Positions 8,089 to 16,842 of a stretch of DNA of 64,000 bases are shown one piece after another (the stretch's first letter is position 1; each line of letters starts with the position of its first letter). The notes below the pieces were generated by a model. That model did no database searches and was not told the origin of the DNA. It worked only from the letters and a program-made list of their open reading frames with translations. Source of the stretch: Chloroflexota bacterium (lineage in GTDB: Bacteria > Chloroflexota > Limnocylindria > P2-11E); NCBI GenBank assembly GCA_016194865.1, contig JACQAT010000009.1, forward strand, positions 1 through 64,000. Direction: 5' to 3'. Made by a program: the position numbers and the translations under genes.

Positions 8089-8394
8089 GTGACGAACACG
8101 CTTCCGCGCGCGGAGGCTCTGGAGCTCGTGCTGCGCGAGACCCAGCGAGCGCTCGCGGAGAGCGATGAGAGCCGCGATGTCACGGCCGATGAGTCCACCC
8201 GGCTGATGGGAAGCCAGGCGCCGCTCAACTCGGTGGGTCTGGTGTCGCTCATCATCAGCCTCGAACGCGAGATCGACGCGCGCTTCGGGCGAAAGCTCGA
8301 GCTCGCCGACGATCGGGCGATGTCGCGGCGCCCCAGTCCATTCCGGACCGTCGGCACGCTGGCCGATTACATCGCCGAACGCGTCAGCGAGTAG
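8089..8394 (+). CDS. Second acyl carrier protein-like protein
   Basis: 101 residues with an ACP-like helix bundle and the attachment motif LNSVGLVSLI, Ser48 being the likely phosphopantetheine site. The usual Asp before Ser is Asn, which some carrier proteins tolerate. A 14-residue basic insertion (RAMSRRPSPFRT) before the last helix makes it longer than the first ACP. It lies 49 nt after the MBOAT gene and is probably in the same transcript. It could be the donor to MBOAT, as DltC is to DltB. The GTG at 8089 is the first usable start. Confidence 0.72.
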   Translation: MTNTLPRAEALELVLRETQRALAESDESRDVTADESTRLMGSQAPLNSVGLVSLIISLEREIDARFGRKLELADDRAMSRRPSPFRTVGTLADYIAERVSE

Positions 8395-8407
8395 CCCGAG
8401 CGCGCCG

Positions 8408-9547
8408 CTAGGGAACGAGCTGCAGCGGGCCCACGCGCCGCGACACGAGTCCTGTCAGGTAGGACGAGCTGGTGTACGGCGACATGCGAGCGCGCGCCGC
8501 GGGATCGTCCAGGATCCGCGCCAGCAGCCGCGCCGTGCACACCTCGCTGTAGTGGAAACCGTCCCATCGTTCTTCGCCACCGCAACCCACCTCGCTGGTC
8601 CGTTCCACGGTCACGAAGGGGATCCCCCGGCGCGCGAATACAGAGACCAGGGTGTCGCGGACCGCGGCGAACCCCGCGGCCGTGCCCGGGGTGGCGGCGA
8701 TCGCGTCCGCGACGCTGTCGCCGACCGGGTTGGAGAAGCCGACGACGGTCGTGCCCCGTCGCCGCGCGAGGTCGAGGAGCTCTTCGAGATCGGCGACGAC
8801 GGCCGGATCGGGATCCGAGAATCGGACATACACGCCGATCCCGTCGTTCACCAGGGTTCGCGTCCCCTCGTCGCGCTGCAGTGGTGTCTGCGCGCTGACC
8901 TTCGCCAGCTCCGAAGCCGGGTACGCGAAGGAGCCGTCAGGGCGGAAGCCCGCCCCGTGGACGATCGCCTCGAGTCCACGCCGCCGCGGCGGGATCGGCG
9001 CTCGTCCGAGCACCACGTCGCGGACCCGTTGATCCTCGACGAGCAATGGAAGCAGGCTCCGCGCCACGGCGATCGCGTAGTCGACCTCGGGCCCGGGTCG
9101 GCGATCGGGCCCGCCTTCGGCCGATTGGATCTCGGGGTTGAACTGCCAATAATCCAGACCGAGCAGCAGCACGCGTGGCGGATGCTCTGCGCTGAGCGCA
9201 GCGAATACGTCCCTCGCGGCACCGATGGGACGGGCCGCCCCCGCCGCGTTGTAGAAGCAGCCAGGACCTTCGCAGCCAGGGAACATGAACGAGCGGAACT
9301 CCTGCACCGCCGATGCGCCGAGGACAAGGAGCTGCGGCGCTTCCATCTTCGCCTGCTCGAGCTTGTACCTCCTCCAGTCGGTCGCGAACCAGGTGCCGTG
9401 CAGCTCGACCGTGCCACGGGGCGCTCCGTACGCGAAGACCTCGCCCAGGGCGGCCAGGCGGCCGATCCAGAGCGTGAACGGAAGGATCGTCAGGGTGAGC
9501 GTGAGCAGGAGGCCGATCACGAATCGGCGCGGAGCGCTCGCGATCAC
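8408..9547 (-). CDS. SGNH-hydrolase-like, membrane-anchored acyl-transfer partner
   Basis: 379 residues. An N-terminal helix (about residues 8-30) anchors a large outside domain. The block LLVLGASAVQEF places a nucleophile Ser79 in a GxS setting, and WDGFHYSE near residue 328 supplies the Asp-x-x-His pair typical of the SGNH fold. Proteins of this build (AlgJ/AlgX, PatB, DltD-like) act with MBOAT proteins to finish O-acyl transfer on polysaccharides. It lies 13 nt from the plus-strand cluster but in convergent orientation. The start is the GTG at 9547 inside a GTGA overlap with neuA; the longer frame upstream is neuA antiframe. Confidence 0.78.
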   Translation of the reverse strand: MIASAPRRFVIGLLLTLTLTILPFTLWIGRLAALGEVFAYGAPRGTVELHGTWFATDWRRYKLEQAKMEAPQLLVLGASAVQEFRSFMFPGCEGPGCFYNAAGAARPIGAARDVFAALSAEHPPRVLLLGLDYWQFNPEIQSAEGGPDRRPGPEVDYAIAVARSLLPLLVEDQRVRDVVLGRAPIPPRRRGLEAIVHGAGFRPDGSFAYPASELAKVSAQTPLQRDEGTRTLVNDGIGVYVRFSDPDPAVVADLEELLDLARRRGTTVVGFSNPVGDSVADAIAATPGTAAGFAAVRDTLVSVFARRGIPFVTVERTSEVGCGGEERWDGFHYSEVCTARLLARILDDPAARARMSPYTSSSYLTGLVSRRVGPLQLVP

Positions 9548-10122
9548 GTCCGAGCGCCCCGAGCCCGCAGCCGTCCCTCGACGAGCGTGACGTCGGCAGC
9601 CGTGTGCACGTCGACGACATCCGCGATGACCACTCCGCAATGCACGCTCAGCGCGCGCTGCCGCACGACCTCCGCGCGCATGATCCGGAACGCACCGTTC
9701 TGCACGAGCCGGGCGTCAACCGAGAAGACCTCCCACAGTCCGTGCGCGCGTAGCTTGTCGATGCCCTCATCGAGCATCGCTCCCCGCAGCTCCGGGGAGT
9801 TCGCCTGCACCGAGATGACCAGCTCGAATCGCTCGCCGCGCTTCTCGAGCGTATCGAGCGCGTGCACGATCGCGTCCATCTTGAACACGGCGTGGTGCGC
9901 GAGCTCGGGCGGGCGCTCGATCACCGTGGCGCCGCTCGCCGTGGCAACGGCGGCGATCTCCGCATCCTCGGTGCTCACGTAGACGTCCGTGACGTACGCG
10001 CTCTCCCGGCATGCGGCCACGGACCAGGACACCATGGGCGCGCCGAGGACAGGCTCGATGTTCTTGCGCGGCAGGCGCTGAGAGCCACCGCGCGCGGGGA
10101 TGATAGCCGCGACGCGTGCCAT
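9544..10122 (-). CDS. neuA: Acylneuraminate cytidylyltransferase (CMP-sialic-acid synthetase family)
   Basis: 192 residues. The N-terminal CTP-binding motif IPARGGSQRLPRKNI (residues 8-22) is diagnostic of NeuA/PseF/LegF/KdsB enzymes. VQANSPEL, FRIMRAE and the C-terminal VVIADVVDVHTAADV follow the family pattern. The product activates a nonulosonic acid as CMP-sugar for glycosyltransferases. It is at the short end for the family (usually 220-230). It begins 2 nt after the ABC exporter and overlaps the SGNH gene by GTGA. Which sugar (sialic, legionaminic or pseudaminic) cannot be told from sequence. Confidence 0.87.
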   Translation of the reverse strand: MARVAAIIPARGGSQRLPRKNIEPVLGAPMVSWSVAACRESAYVTDVYVSTEDAEIAAVATASGATVIERPPELAHHAVFKMDAIVHALDTLEKRGERFELVISVQANSPELRGAMLDEGIDKLRAHGLWEVFSVDARLVQNGAFRIMRAEVVRQRALSVHCGVVIADVVDVHTAADVTLVEGRLRARGART

Positions 10123-10124
10123 CG

Positions 10125-12032
10125 TCAGTCGGCGCTCGGCGCAAGCGCGTAGTCGGCCCCGCGGTCGCCGCGCTCGTAGAGGCGGCGGTACAGGCCACCG
10201 AGACGAAGCAGCTCGGCGTGCGTTCCGCTCTCGACGACGCGTCCGGTCTCGAGGACGATGATGCGATCCGCGCGCTCGACCGTCGTGATGCGATGCGCGA
10301 TGACGAGCGCGGTGTGACCGCTGATCGCCCGATCGATCGCCTCTTGGACGACGCGCTCGGATTCGTTGTCGAGCGCCGACGTGGCCTCGTCGAAGATGAG
10401 CACGGGCGGGCTGCCGACGAGCGCCCGGGCGATCGCGATCCGCTGACGCTCGCCACCGGAGAGCCGCGTGCCACGCTCACCGACCAGGGTGCCATATCCC
10501 TCCGACAGCTTCTCGATGAAGCCGTGCGCGTTCGCGACGCGTGCCGCCGTCTCGATATTGGCGTCAGTCACGTCCTCGCGTCCATACGCGATGTTCTTCC
10601 GCACGCTGTCGTTGAAGAGGAGCGCCTCCTGCGGGACGATCCCGAACAGCCGCCGGTACGACTCCTGGCCGAAGGACCGGATGTCCTCCCCGTCGAGGAG
10701 CACGCGTCCGCCGGTCGGGTCGTACAGGCGGACCAGAAGATCGGCGAGCGTCGACTTTCCCGAGCCGCTCGGGCCGACGACGCCAACGATCTCGCCGCGC
10801 CGCAGCTCGAGGTCGATGTCGCGCAGGACCGGCTCGTCGCCATACGCGAACTGCACCCGGCTGAAGGTGATGCTGCGCTCGAACCCCGTGGCGCGGAGCG
10901 GACCGTCCACGAGCGCGGGCCGTACGCGCCAGAGCTCCAGGACGCGCTCGGCCGAAGCCGCCATCTGATAGAGCGACATGATCGATTGCGCGACGACGGC
11001 GGAGGTGAGGAGCAGCGCGACGGACGCGGTCAGGAACAGGATGAGCCCTTCCTCCCTGAGGTCACCGGTCGCTACGAGGCCGAGTCCGACGACGGCCACG
11101 ACGATGGCCGCGGCCGCGCTCAGGATCTGGCTGAGCGCGTCGGGGTACTGCGCCGACAGGAGATCGCCGCGCACCTCCTCGCGGACCAGATCCTCGAGCT
11201 CGCCACGGAGCTCCCCCACCTCGGCCCGCTCGGCGCCAAAGGCCTTGACCACGCGGATCGCGAGCAGCGCCTCCTGCGCGAGTGAAAGAAGGCTCGCGCG
11301 GGAGCGCGACTGCCGGATGAAGCTCTGCCGCACCAACCGGCCTAGGACGATGCTGACCACGAGATAGACGATGGCGGTCGCGATCGTGACCAGCGTCAGT
11401 ACGGGACTGGTCCGCAGCATCACGACGAGCGAGCCGATGATGACGAACGGCGTCCTCAGCAGCGTGTGAAAGAACAGCGGGAGCATCGCCGCCACGCTGC
11501 CGATGTCGAGGTGCAGCCGGGACAGCAGGCCGCCGGCACGATTGCGGACGTGGAACGACATCGGCTGCGCAAGCAGGTGCGCGAACAGCCCGACCTGCAT
11601 CTCCATGATCACGCGGGTCCGCACGCTCACCCACAGCCAGCGGCTGGTGACGTTGCACATCACCGCGGTGGTGGTGCTCAGCACGAGCAGCGCGCCGACC
11701 ACCGCGATCGCGGCCTGGGTGCTCTCGCGCGCGAATGGCAGCGCGCCGATCACGCGCACGACCTCGCCACCGGCCTGGTTGAGGTCCAGGAGGCGTCCGC
11801 CGTCGATGCCACCGCTCGAGAGCGCGGGGGGACCGTTCCGCAGCACCTGGAGAAGCGCGGCCATCAGCAGGATCGAGACGATGCCGAACCCGGCCGCGAC
11901 GAACGAGAGCAGCGTGCCGAGGACCACGCGGACGCGCTCCCGGGAGAGGTGCGGGCCGATGTACGCGAAGATCTCGCGTACGTAGGTCAGACGGTCCCGC
12001 GCGGACACGGAGAGGCCGCTCACGTCAGTCAC
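10125..12032 (-). CDS. ABC exporter with fused permease and ATPase (MsbA-like)
   Basis: 635 residues: six membrane helices in the first 330, then a nucleotide-binding domain with Walker A GPSGSGKST (Lys426), signature LSGGERQR, Walker B VLIFDEATSALD and the switch IAHR. This is the half-transporter layout of MsbA/PglK/lipid A-type exporters. PglK-like members flip lipid-linked oligosaccharides, so beside neuA and the glycan operon a flippase for an undecaprenyl-linked glycan is a reasonable inference; no Wzx protein was seen in the window. It is divergent from the GNAT gene with only 26 nt between starts. Confidence 0.88.
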   Translation of the reverse strand: MTDVSGLSVSARDRLTYVREIFAYIGPHLSRERVRVVLGTLLSFVAAGFGIVSILLMAALLQVLRNGPPALSSGGIDGGRLLDLNQAGGEVVRVIGALPFARESTQAAIAVVGALLVLSTTTAVMCNVTSRWLWVSVRTRVIMEMQVGLFAHLLAQPMSFHVRNRAGGLLSRLHLDIGSVAAMLPLFFHTLLRTPFVIIGSLVVMLRTSPVLTLVTIATAIVYLVVSIVLGRLVRQSFIRQSRSRASLLSLAQEALLAIRVVKAFGAERAEVGELRGELEDLVREEVRGDLLSAQYPDALSQILSAAAAIVVAVVGLGLVATGDLREEGLILFLTASVALLLTSAVVAQSIMSLYQMAASAERVLELWRVRPALVDGPLRATGFERSITFSRVQFAYGDEPVLRDIDLELRRGEIVGVVGPSGSGKSTLADLLVRLYDPTGGRVLLDGEDIRSFGQESYRRLFGIVPQEALLFNDSVRKNIAYGREDVTDANIETAARVANAHGFIEKLSEGYGTLVGERGTRLSGGERQRIAIARALVGSPPVLIFDEATSALDNESERVVQEAIDRAISGHTALVIAHRITTVERADRIIVLETGRVVESGTHAELLRLGGLYRRLYERGDRGADYALAPSAD

Positions 12033-12058
12033 CCGCCGTCTGACAGTAGCATCGAGAC

Positions 12059-12775
12059 GTGACCACGGAAGCGCTCATCCGGCCAGATGGATGGCTGTCG
12101 GGGGTCATGGCGCGCGCGGCCTTCGCTGTCGACGTGCCGTCGCGTGACGCGTCGCTCCGAGAGCTCGCCCGACACGCGCGCGCGCATCGCGGCGCGTTCT
12201 ACACCGCGAAGCTGCCGGTGGATCGCGTTGCCGACGTCCGCGCGCTGTGCGAGATCGGTTTCGCCGTGGTCGACACGGGCGTCACCTTCGAGCGACCCAT
12301 GGGGAGCGTGACGGCGACGCTCCGTGATGTCCCGATCACGCTCGCGGACGACGAGAGCGGAGAGCAGGCCGCGCTCGTCGCCATGCGATCGTTCCAGTGG
12401 TCGCGCTTTCATCTCGACCCCCGTATCCCGCGCGAGACCGCCGACCGCATCAAGGGCGAATGGGTCCGGAGCTACGTGCGGAAGAGCCGTGGCGACGCGC
12501 TGCTGGTCGCGAGCGCGGGAGGGAGCGTCGTCGGTTTCGTCGCGGCCCTGGTCGCCGATGGGTCCGCCGTCATCGACCTCATCGCCGTCGATCCGTCGCA
12601 CCAGGGAGCGGGCATCGGCCGGGCGCTCATCGCGCGTCACATCGACGCCTACGCGAGCACGGTCGCTCGCTATCGGGTCGGCACGCAGGCGGCGAACTCG
12701 GCGTCAGTGCGGCTGTACGAGTCGCTCGGCTATCGGCTTCACGGGGCGACGTACGCCCTGCACCTGCACGCCTAG
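12059..12775 (+). CDS. GNAT acetyltransferase, WecD-like amino-sugar N-acyltransferase
   Basis: 238 residues. The C-terminal half carries the acetyl-CoA binding motif AVDPSHQGAGIGRAL followed by a LYESLGY end typical of GNAT enzymes. The middle segment SRFHLDPRIPRETAD resembles WecD/RffC, which N-acetylate dTDP-4-amino-sugars. It is a lone plus-strand gene inside a glycan region and could N-acylate a 4-amino sugar. Its stop shares the palindrome CTAG with the stop of the convergent gene at 12772. Confidence 0.8.
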   Translation: MTTEALIRPDGWLSGVMARAAFAVDVPSRDASLRELARHARAHRGAFYTAKLPVDRVADVRALCEIGFAVVDTGVTFERPMGSVTATLRDVPITLADDESGEQAALVAMRSFQWSRFHLDPRIPRETADRIKGEWVRSYVRKSRGDALLVASAGGSVVGFVAALVADGSAVIDLIAVDPSHQGAGIGRALIARHIDAYASTVARYRVGTQAANSASVRLYESLGYRLHGATYALHLHA

Positions 12776-14529
12776 CGCGCCGCGCTCGGAAGGTATCTGA
12801 CTGGGATCTGGGAATGCGCGACCGTGCCACTCAGGATGTGGTCGCAGATGGCGTCAAGGTTCGGGTCGCGTCCCGGGAGCAGATCGTCGAGCGAGCGGAA
12901 CACCTTCCACCACGGCTTCAGCCAGAGTCCGGGATGCACGTCATGATTCCACTGCGCGAATGGGACGTTGCGCAAGAAGTAGAAGTAGTACGCGAACGCG
13001 CGCGCCCTGCGGGAGCGATCAGCGTCCGGCTTCGCGATCTCGCCCAGCTTCGAGACGAATGACTCGTAGTCCGCGCGTGTGTGAACGTCGTAGGTGAAGC
13101 CCTTCTGCCAGTACGCGGCGCGGCCCGCGGCGATGACGGGCTTTCCCGCGGCTGCGAGCTCGAGACCGATGAGCGAGCCATACAGCAGCACCGCGGCGCT
13201 CACGCGCGCGAGCTCGTATGACGAGAGCTTGCTCTCGGGTGGGACGATCCGCACGTTCTCCGGGAGCTCGGGAAAATCCCGGGCGACCAGATCGATCGTC
13301 TGCCGGCTGTTCGTTCCCGGGAGCCATGCCTCGTTCGGATGGACGCGGATGACGAGCTGTTCAGGGCGCCCGGCGAACAAGCGGATCGTGTCGAGGATCC
13401 ACGAGTCGCCGTCCGGGTAGAGCGGCGTGTCGTACCAGGCCTTCGTCTCGAAGCCGATGTTCGTGTACGCCGTGACGATGGGCCGGTCCGGATCCAACCG
13501 CAGACATGCCAGATCGAGGTGTGGCGCATTATTCGCACCGCTGGGATCGATGTATTGGACATCGACATTGCGGTTCGATCGATCGGCCAGCAGCTCCTCG
13601 AGCTGTGCATCCTGCTCGGAGGTCAGCCGCAGGTCCTCCCAGTGCCCGTTCGTCTCATTCGACATCGACACGAGCGCGTTCTCGCCCTCGCCGAACATGA
13701 GGACCTCTTCGAGGCCGTAGCCACGCGACCAGACGACGCAGCGCTTCCCCGCAGCGAGCGCGGCGAGCCGCACGGTCCCGCGCGCGACGTATGTTCCCCA
13801 GTGCAGCAGGTAGAGATCGGGCTGGAGCGTTCGTTCGAGTCCCAGCGCGGCCTCGGCGGCCATCACGCCGCCGCGTAGCATGCGCTTCGCGATGGCCCAA
13901 TCGAGCTCGCTCGTCGGCGGCTGGTTCGTGAGGAAGAAGCGCGTGACGGACGCTTCGACGAGCGGACCCAGCTCCAGATCCTTGTACGCGAAGTCGTAGT
14001 ACCGATCGCGAGGGAGGGCGTTGGCCGAGTCGATCGCGTGACGAAGGCCACCCGGCTCGGCGAGGGAGCTGAGCTGATACGTGGGCAGGCCGAGCGTCGC
14101 GTACAGCCGCCGCGCGAGACCGTTGCAGGCCGCGCACAGCGGGCGCGGCCCGAGCGCCGCGAACGTCTCGGTGTCCATGACCTTGCCGCTCACGAATTCG
14201 CAGCCATCGAGCCAGGAATCGCAGAACACGATGAACGGGTCGGCCCCGCGAAGACGCAGGGCGTACGCCATGACTGCGCTGTACCCGGCGTTGGTGTAGC
14301 CCTTCGACATCTGCGTCACGACCGCGATCTTCGGACCGGTCGGCGGCGGCAACACGGCCAGCGTCGCGCGGCTTCGCGCGAGGACCCGCCTCCAATGCGC
14401 GTTCAGGTCCGGGGTGATCGTGCTCGGAACACCGAGCAGCTCCGGAAGATCGGAGCGAAGCGCTCCCGCGGGGATCCCGATCGTGCGCGCGGCGGCGCGG
14501 AGGCGACCGGCGATGCCGGGCCGCGTCAC
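12772..14529 (-). CDS. Capsule-polysaccharide-biosynthesis-like protein (GT-B-like)
   Basis: 585 residues, soluble. It contains GT-B type blocks such as VVTQMSKGYTNAGYSAV near residue 70, LLHWGTYVARG near 250, VIRVHPNE near 400 and LLYGSLIGLELAAAGKPVI near 450. This last stretch is the UDP/CMP-binding region of the KpsS/LipB capsule-export glycosyltransferase group. A CxxC pair (LCAAC) sits near 132. It is the last gene of the long operon, coupled by ATGA to the methyltransferase. It is likely a glycosyltransferase acting on the surface glycan; donor unknown. Confidence 0.68.
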   Translation of the reverse strand: MTRPGIAGRLRAAARTIGIPAGALRSDLPELLGVPSTITPDLNAHWRRVLARSRATLAVLPPPTGPKIAVVTQMSKGYTNAGYSAVMAYALRLRGADPFIVFCDSWLDGCEFVSGKVMDTETFAALGPRPLCAACNGLARRLYATLGLPTYQLSSLAEPGGLRHAIDSANALPRDRYYDFAYKDLELGPLVEASVTRFFLTNQPPTSELDWAIAKRMLRGGVMAAEAALGLERTLQPDLYLLHWGTYVARGTVRLAALAAGKRCVVWSRGYGLEEVLMFGEGENALVSMSNETNGHWEDLRLTSEQDAQLEELLADRSNRNVDVQYIDPSGANNAPHLDLACLRLDPDRPIVTAYTNIGFETKAWYDTPLYPDGDSWILDTIRLFAGRPEQLVIRVHPNEAWLPGTNSRQTIDLVARDFPELPENVRIVPPESKLSSYELARVSAAVLLYGSLIGLELAAAGKPVIAAGRAAYWQKGFTYDVHTRADYESFVSKLGEIAKPDADRSRRARAFAYYFYFLRNVPFAQWNHDVHPGLWLKPWWKVFRSLDDLLPGRDPNLDAICDHILSGTVAHSQIPVRYLPSAAR

Positions 14530-15365
14530 GGGCGCCGGGCCACGAGGAACGCGCGGAGCGTGTACTTCGTGCTGGGCTCTTTGAGGCGCTCGAGCGCGCG
14601 CACGTCGAACCCGGCGCGCGCGGCGAGCAACGCGAGCGACGCCGCGCTGAACACGTGAGGGTGATCGATGAAGAATTCCTCGCGATCCTTCCCGTCGCGC
14701 GCCGCGACCTCACCGTCCGGTACCTCGACATAGACGAAGCCGGACCGCTCGAGGTGAAGGGCCGCCTTCTCGAGCATCGCGATCGGATCGTCGACGTGCT
14801 CGAGGACCTTGTTGAACGTGATGACGTCGAAACGACCCAGGGCGGCGGCGCTCTCGAACGTTCCCTGGACCGCGGCGATGCCGACGCGCTCGCGGGCATG
14901 TCGTACGGCCCGTGCGTCCGGATCCAGCGCGGTGCAGCGCCAGCCGTGCACCTTCAGCGCGTTCAGGAAGACGCAGAGGCCCGATCCGACATCGAGGACC
15001 GCGGGAGCGATCGTTCGCGGCCCGAAGTGCCCCTTGGCGAAGTCCACGATCCGCGCGACCCGTCCGGCGTTGTCCGATCGCTCCGGCGGGAGCGCGGCGA
15101 TCCGCTCGAACGCCGTGGCGATGCCGTCGTCGCCATAGGTCGAGCTCACGTACTCACCGCTGTACAGCGGGCCCGGATCCATCTCGTGGAGCGAGACGAG
15201 GTGCCGGCAGACCCCGCACTGCCAGACCTCGCGCTCGTAGCGACCGCCCGCGCTGAAGGTGAAGCGCACCTCTCGCTCCGGTGGAGCGTCGTATGAGAAG
15301 ACCCGGGTGAAGTGTCGCGCCTGGCAGTCGCACCGCAGCGGAGCGCTCTTCGGCCGAAGGGTCAT
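14526..15365 (-). CDS. Class I SAM methyltransferase with N-terminal zinc-binding Cys cluster
   Basis: 279 residues. The N-terminus has paired cysteines (CDC near residue 12 and CGVC near 53) that probably form a rubredoxin-like zinc site. The methyltransferase core has motif I VLDVGSGLCVF, followed by FDVITFNKVLEHVDDP. This build matches the Methyltransf_23/sugar C-methyltransferase group found in O-antigen clusters. The start is the ATG at 15365, in an ATGA overlap with the preceding gene. Target is probably a sugar hydroxyl or carbon of the glycan. Confidence 0.82.
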   Translation of the reverse strand: MTLRPKSAPLRCDCQARHFTRVFSYDAPPEREVRFTFSAGGRYEREVWQCGVCRHLVSLHEMDPGPLYSGEYVSSTYGDDGIATAFERIAALPPERSDNAGRVARIVDFAKGHFGPRTIAPAVLDVGSGLCVFLNALKVHGWRCTALDPDARAVRHARERVGIAAVQGTFESAAALGRFDVITFNKVLEHVDDPIAMLEKAALHLERSGFVYVEVPDGEVAARDGKDREEFFIDHPHVFSAASLALLAARAGFDVRALERLKEPSTKYTLRAFLVARRP

Positions 15366-15727
15366 GGCCCGTGATCCAACGCGGCGAGCGAAGCTTCGTC
15401 GTCGAGCCAGCTGACGAGGCGGCTCCCCTGGCTCCGCAGGTCTTCCGCGAACGCGTCCTCGCTGCCGCGCTCGACGAGCATGACGTAGTACTTGCCCTGC
15501 GCGTTCCGTACCAGGGTGCCGCGCAGGCCCTGCCCGGCGAGCCGCGCGTTCAGCGAGGGTGTCGCGTAGAACCCCCAGCGCGTGCGAGCCACGTCGTACT
15601 CCGCGCCGGACGGGAGCACGAACGTGACCTGCTCTCCTGGCTCGAGGGCCACCGTCCCGCAATCTCGCAGCTCGCGGCCCTCGGCGACGGCGAACATCCG
15701 TGGCGGATCCTTGCGCGTGACCTTCAT
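15362..15727 (-). CDS. Small conserved protein of glycan clusters, function unknown
   Basis: 121 residues, soluble, no signal peptide. Notable stretches are EGRELRDCGTVALEPGEQ, EYDVARTRWGFYATPSLN and GKYYVMLVERG. I recall similar small proteins beside WbpG-type amidotransferases in O-antigen and nonulosonic-acid clusters, but know no tested function. The ATG at 15727 overlaps the amidotransferase stop and its own stop overlaps the methyltransferase start, both by ATGA. This suggests matched stoichiometry with the amidotransferase, perhaps as an accessory subunit. Confidence 0.65.
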   Translation of the reverse strand: MKVTRKDPPRMFAVAEGRELRDCGTVALEPGEQVTFVLPSGAEYDVARTRWGFYATPSLNARLAGQGLRGTLVRNAQGKYYVMLVERGSEDAFAEDLRSQGSRLVSWLDDEASLAALDHGP

Positions 15728-16842
15728 GCCCAGACCCTGTCGGGCACGAGGAATCCAGCGATGACCCAGTGGCCATCTCGTCTCGTCCACACCGCCGGAT
15801 GGCGGAAGCGCTCGCAGATCTCGAAGAAGCGCTCGCGCGTGATCCCGGTGAACTCACAGAACCGCGCGATGTCCTCATGGGGGGTCTCGTCGCCCCGCGC
15901 ACGGATGATCTCGACCGCCTGATCCCGCATCAGCCGCCCGTTACGGATCTCCAGCGACAGGTTGTCGAAGGTCCGCGTGAATCCGAACTTGAACCACTTC
16001 AGGTAGTGATGGATCGAGATGAAGTGGTCGTCGACGTCGGCGAACCCATAGATCCCGGTAGCTGCTCCTTCGGGGCGCGCCTGGAACCCGTGGGCCTTCG
16101 CGACCTCGTACGTCGCGACGGGATCCCAGCGGAAGAAGTGGCCCAGGAAGAGCGCTTCGACCCCGGCGCTCTCGAGCTCGGCATCGCTCGGTCCGAAGTA
16201 CGGCGTCAGGTCGCGTGCGGTCAGCTCGGGGGAGATCCAGTCACGCGCCGTCGTCCCCTGCGTCACACCGTAGGTGCGCAGCCACTCCCGATCCATTCGC
16301 CAGGCCTGCGCCATCCGCTGGGGCCCGCCGTACTCAAGGGCGGAGTTCTCACCCCACACCACCAGCGGCGCGCCGAACTTCAGCGCGAGGCCGAGCGGGA
16401 TATTGAAGAGGGCCATATGCATCGGAATCCCGCTCGAGCCGAAGCGCTCGAACGCGCGGAGCATGAACCGCCGCTCGACCCTGGGATCGATCTGGAAATC
16501 GATGTGGTCGACACCGAGGCTCACCAGGTTCGCCAGGTTGCGGTCGCCGAGCTCGGTGCGCGCGGGCGACCGCCAGGTGACGGCGAGCACGTGCAGCCCG
16601 CGCTCGAGACAGGTCACGACCTGCCAGGTGCTGTCCTTCCCGCCGCTGACGGGGATCACTGCGTCGTACGGCCGCCCCCTCACCTTCGCGGCCGCGACGA
16701 TCTCGGCGAACCGTCGCTCCCGTGCCGCCCAGTCGACGCTCGCGCGCTCGTCGTGCCGGCGGCAGGCGTCGCACACGCCCGAAGCGTCGAAGCTGATGTT
16801 CGGCCGCGTCTCCGGGATCACACAGCGCGCGCAGTACCTCAG
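15724..16842 (-). CDS. N-acetyl sugar amidotransferase (WbpG/LegG/PseA-like)
   Basis: 372 residues. It opens with RYCARCVIPETRPNI and a second CDAC pair, a zinc finger conserved in the family, followed by the ATP-pyrophosphatase loop PVSGGKDST near residue 65. The family uses ammonia from a glutaminase partner to convert an N-acetyl group to an acetamidino group on sugars such as bacillosamine derivatives or pseudaminic/legionaminic acid. The zinc finger begins immediately after the upstream stop, and the only codon that retains it is a CTG at 16842 within a CTGA overlap; the next GTG would delete the first CxxC. The asparagine-synthase neighbour may relate to amide chemistry. Confidence 0.85.
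   Translation of the reverse strand: MRYCARCVIPETRPNISFDASGVCDACRRHDERASVDWAARERRFAEIVAAAKVRGRPYDAVIPVSGGKDSTWQVVTCLERGLHVLAVTWRSPARTELGDRNLANLVSLGVDHIDFQIDPRVERRFMLRAFERFGSSGIPMHMALFNIPLGLALKFGAPLVVWGENSALEYGGPQRMAQAWRMDREWLRTYGVTQGTTARDWISPELTARDLTPYFGPSDAELESAGVEALFLGHFFRWDPVATYEVAKAHGFQARPEGAATGIYGFADVDDHFISIHHYLKWFKFGFTRTFDNLSLEIRNGRLMRDQAVEIIRARGDETPHEDIARFCEFTGITRERFFEICERFRHPAVWTRRDGHWVIAGFLVPDRVWA

Noticed and set aside
2083-8394. Tetronate or polyketide antibiotic cluster
   Set aside because: FkbH, ACP and E2-like genes fit, but there is no KAS III, PKS or tailoring gene; MBOAT and SGNH fit glycan acylation better.
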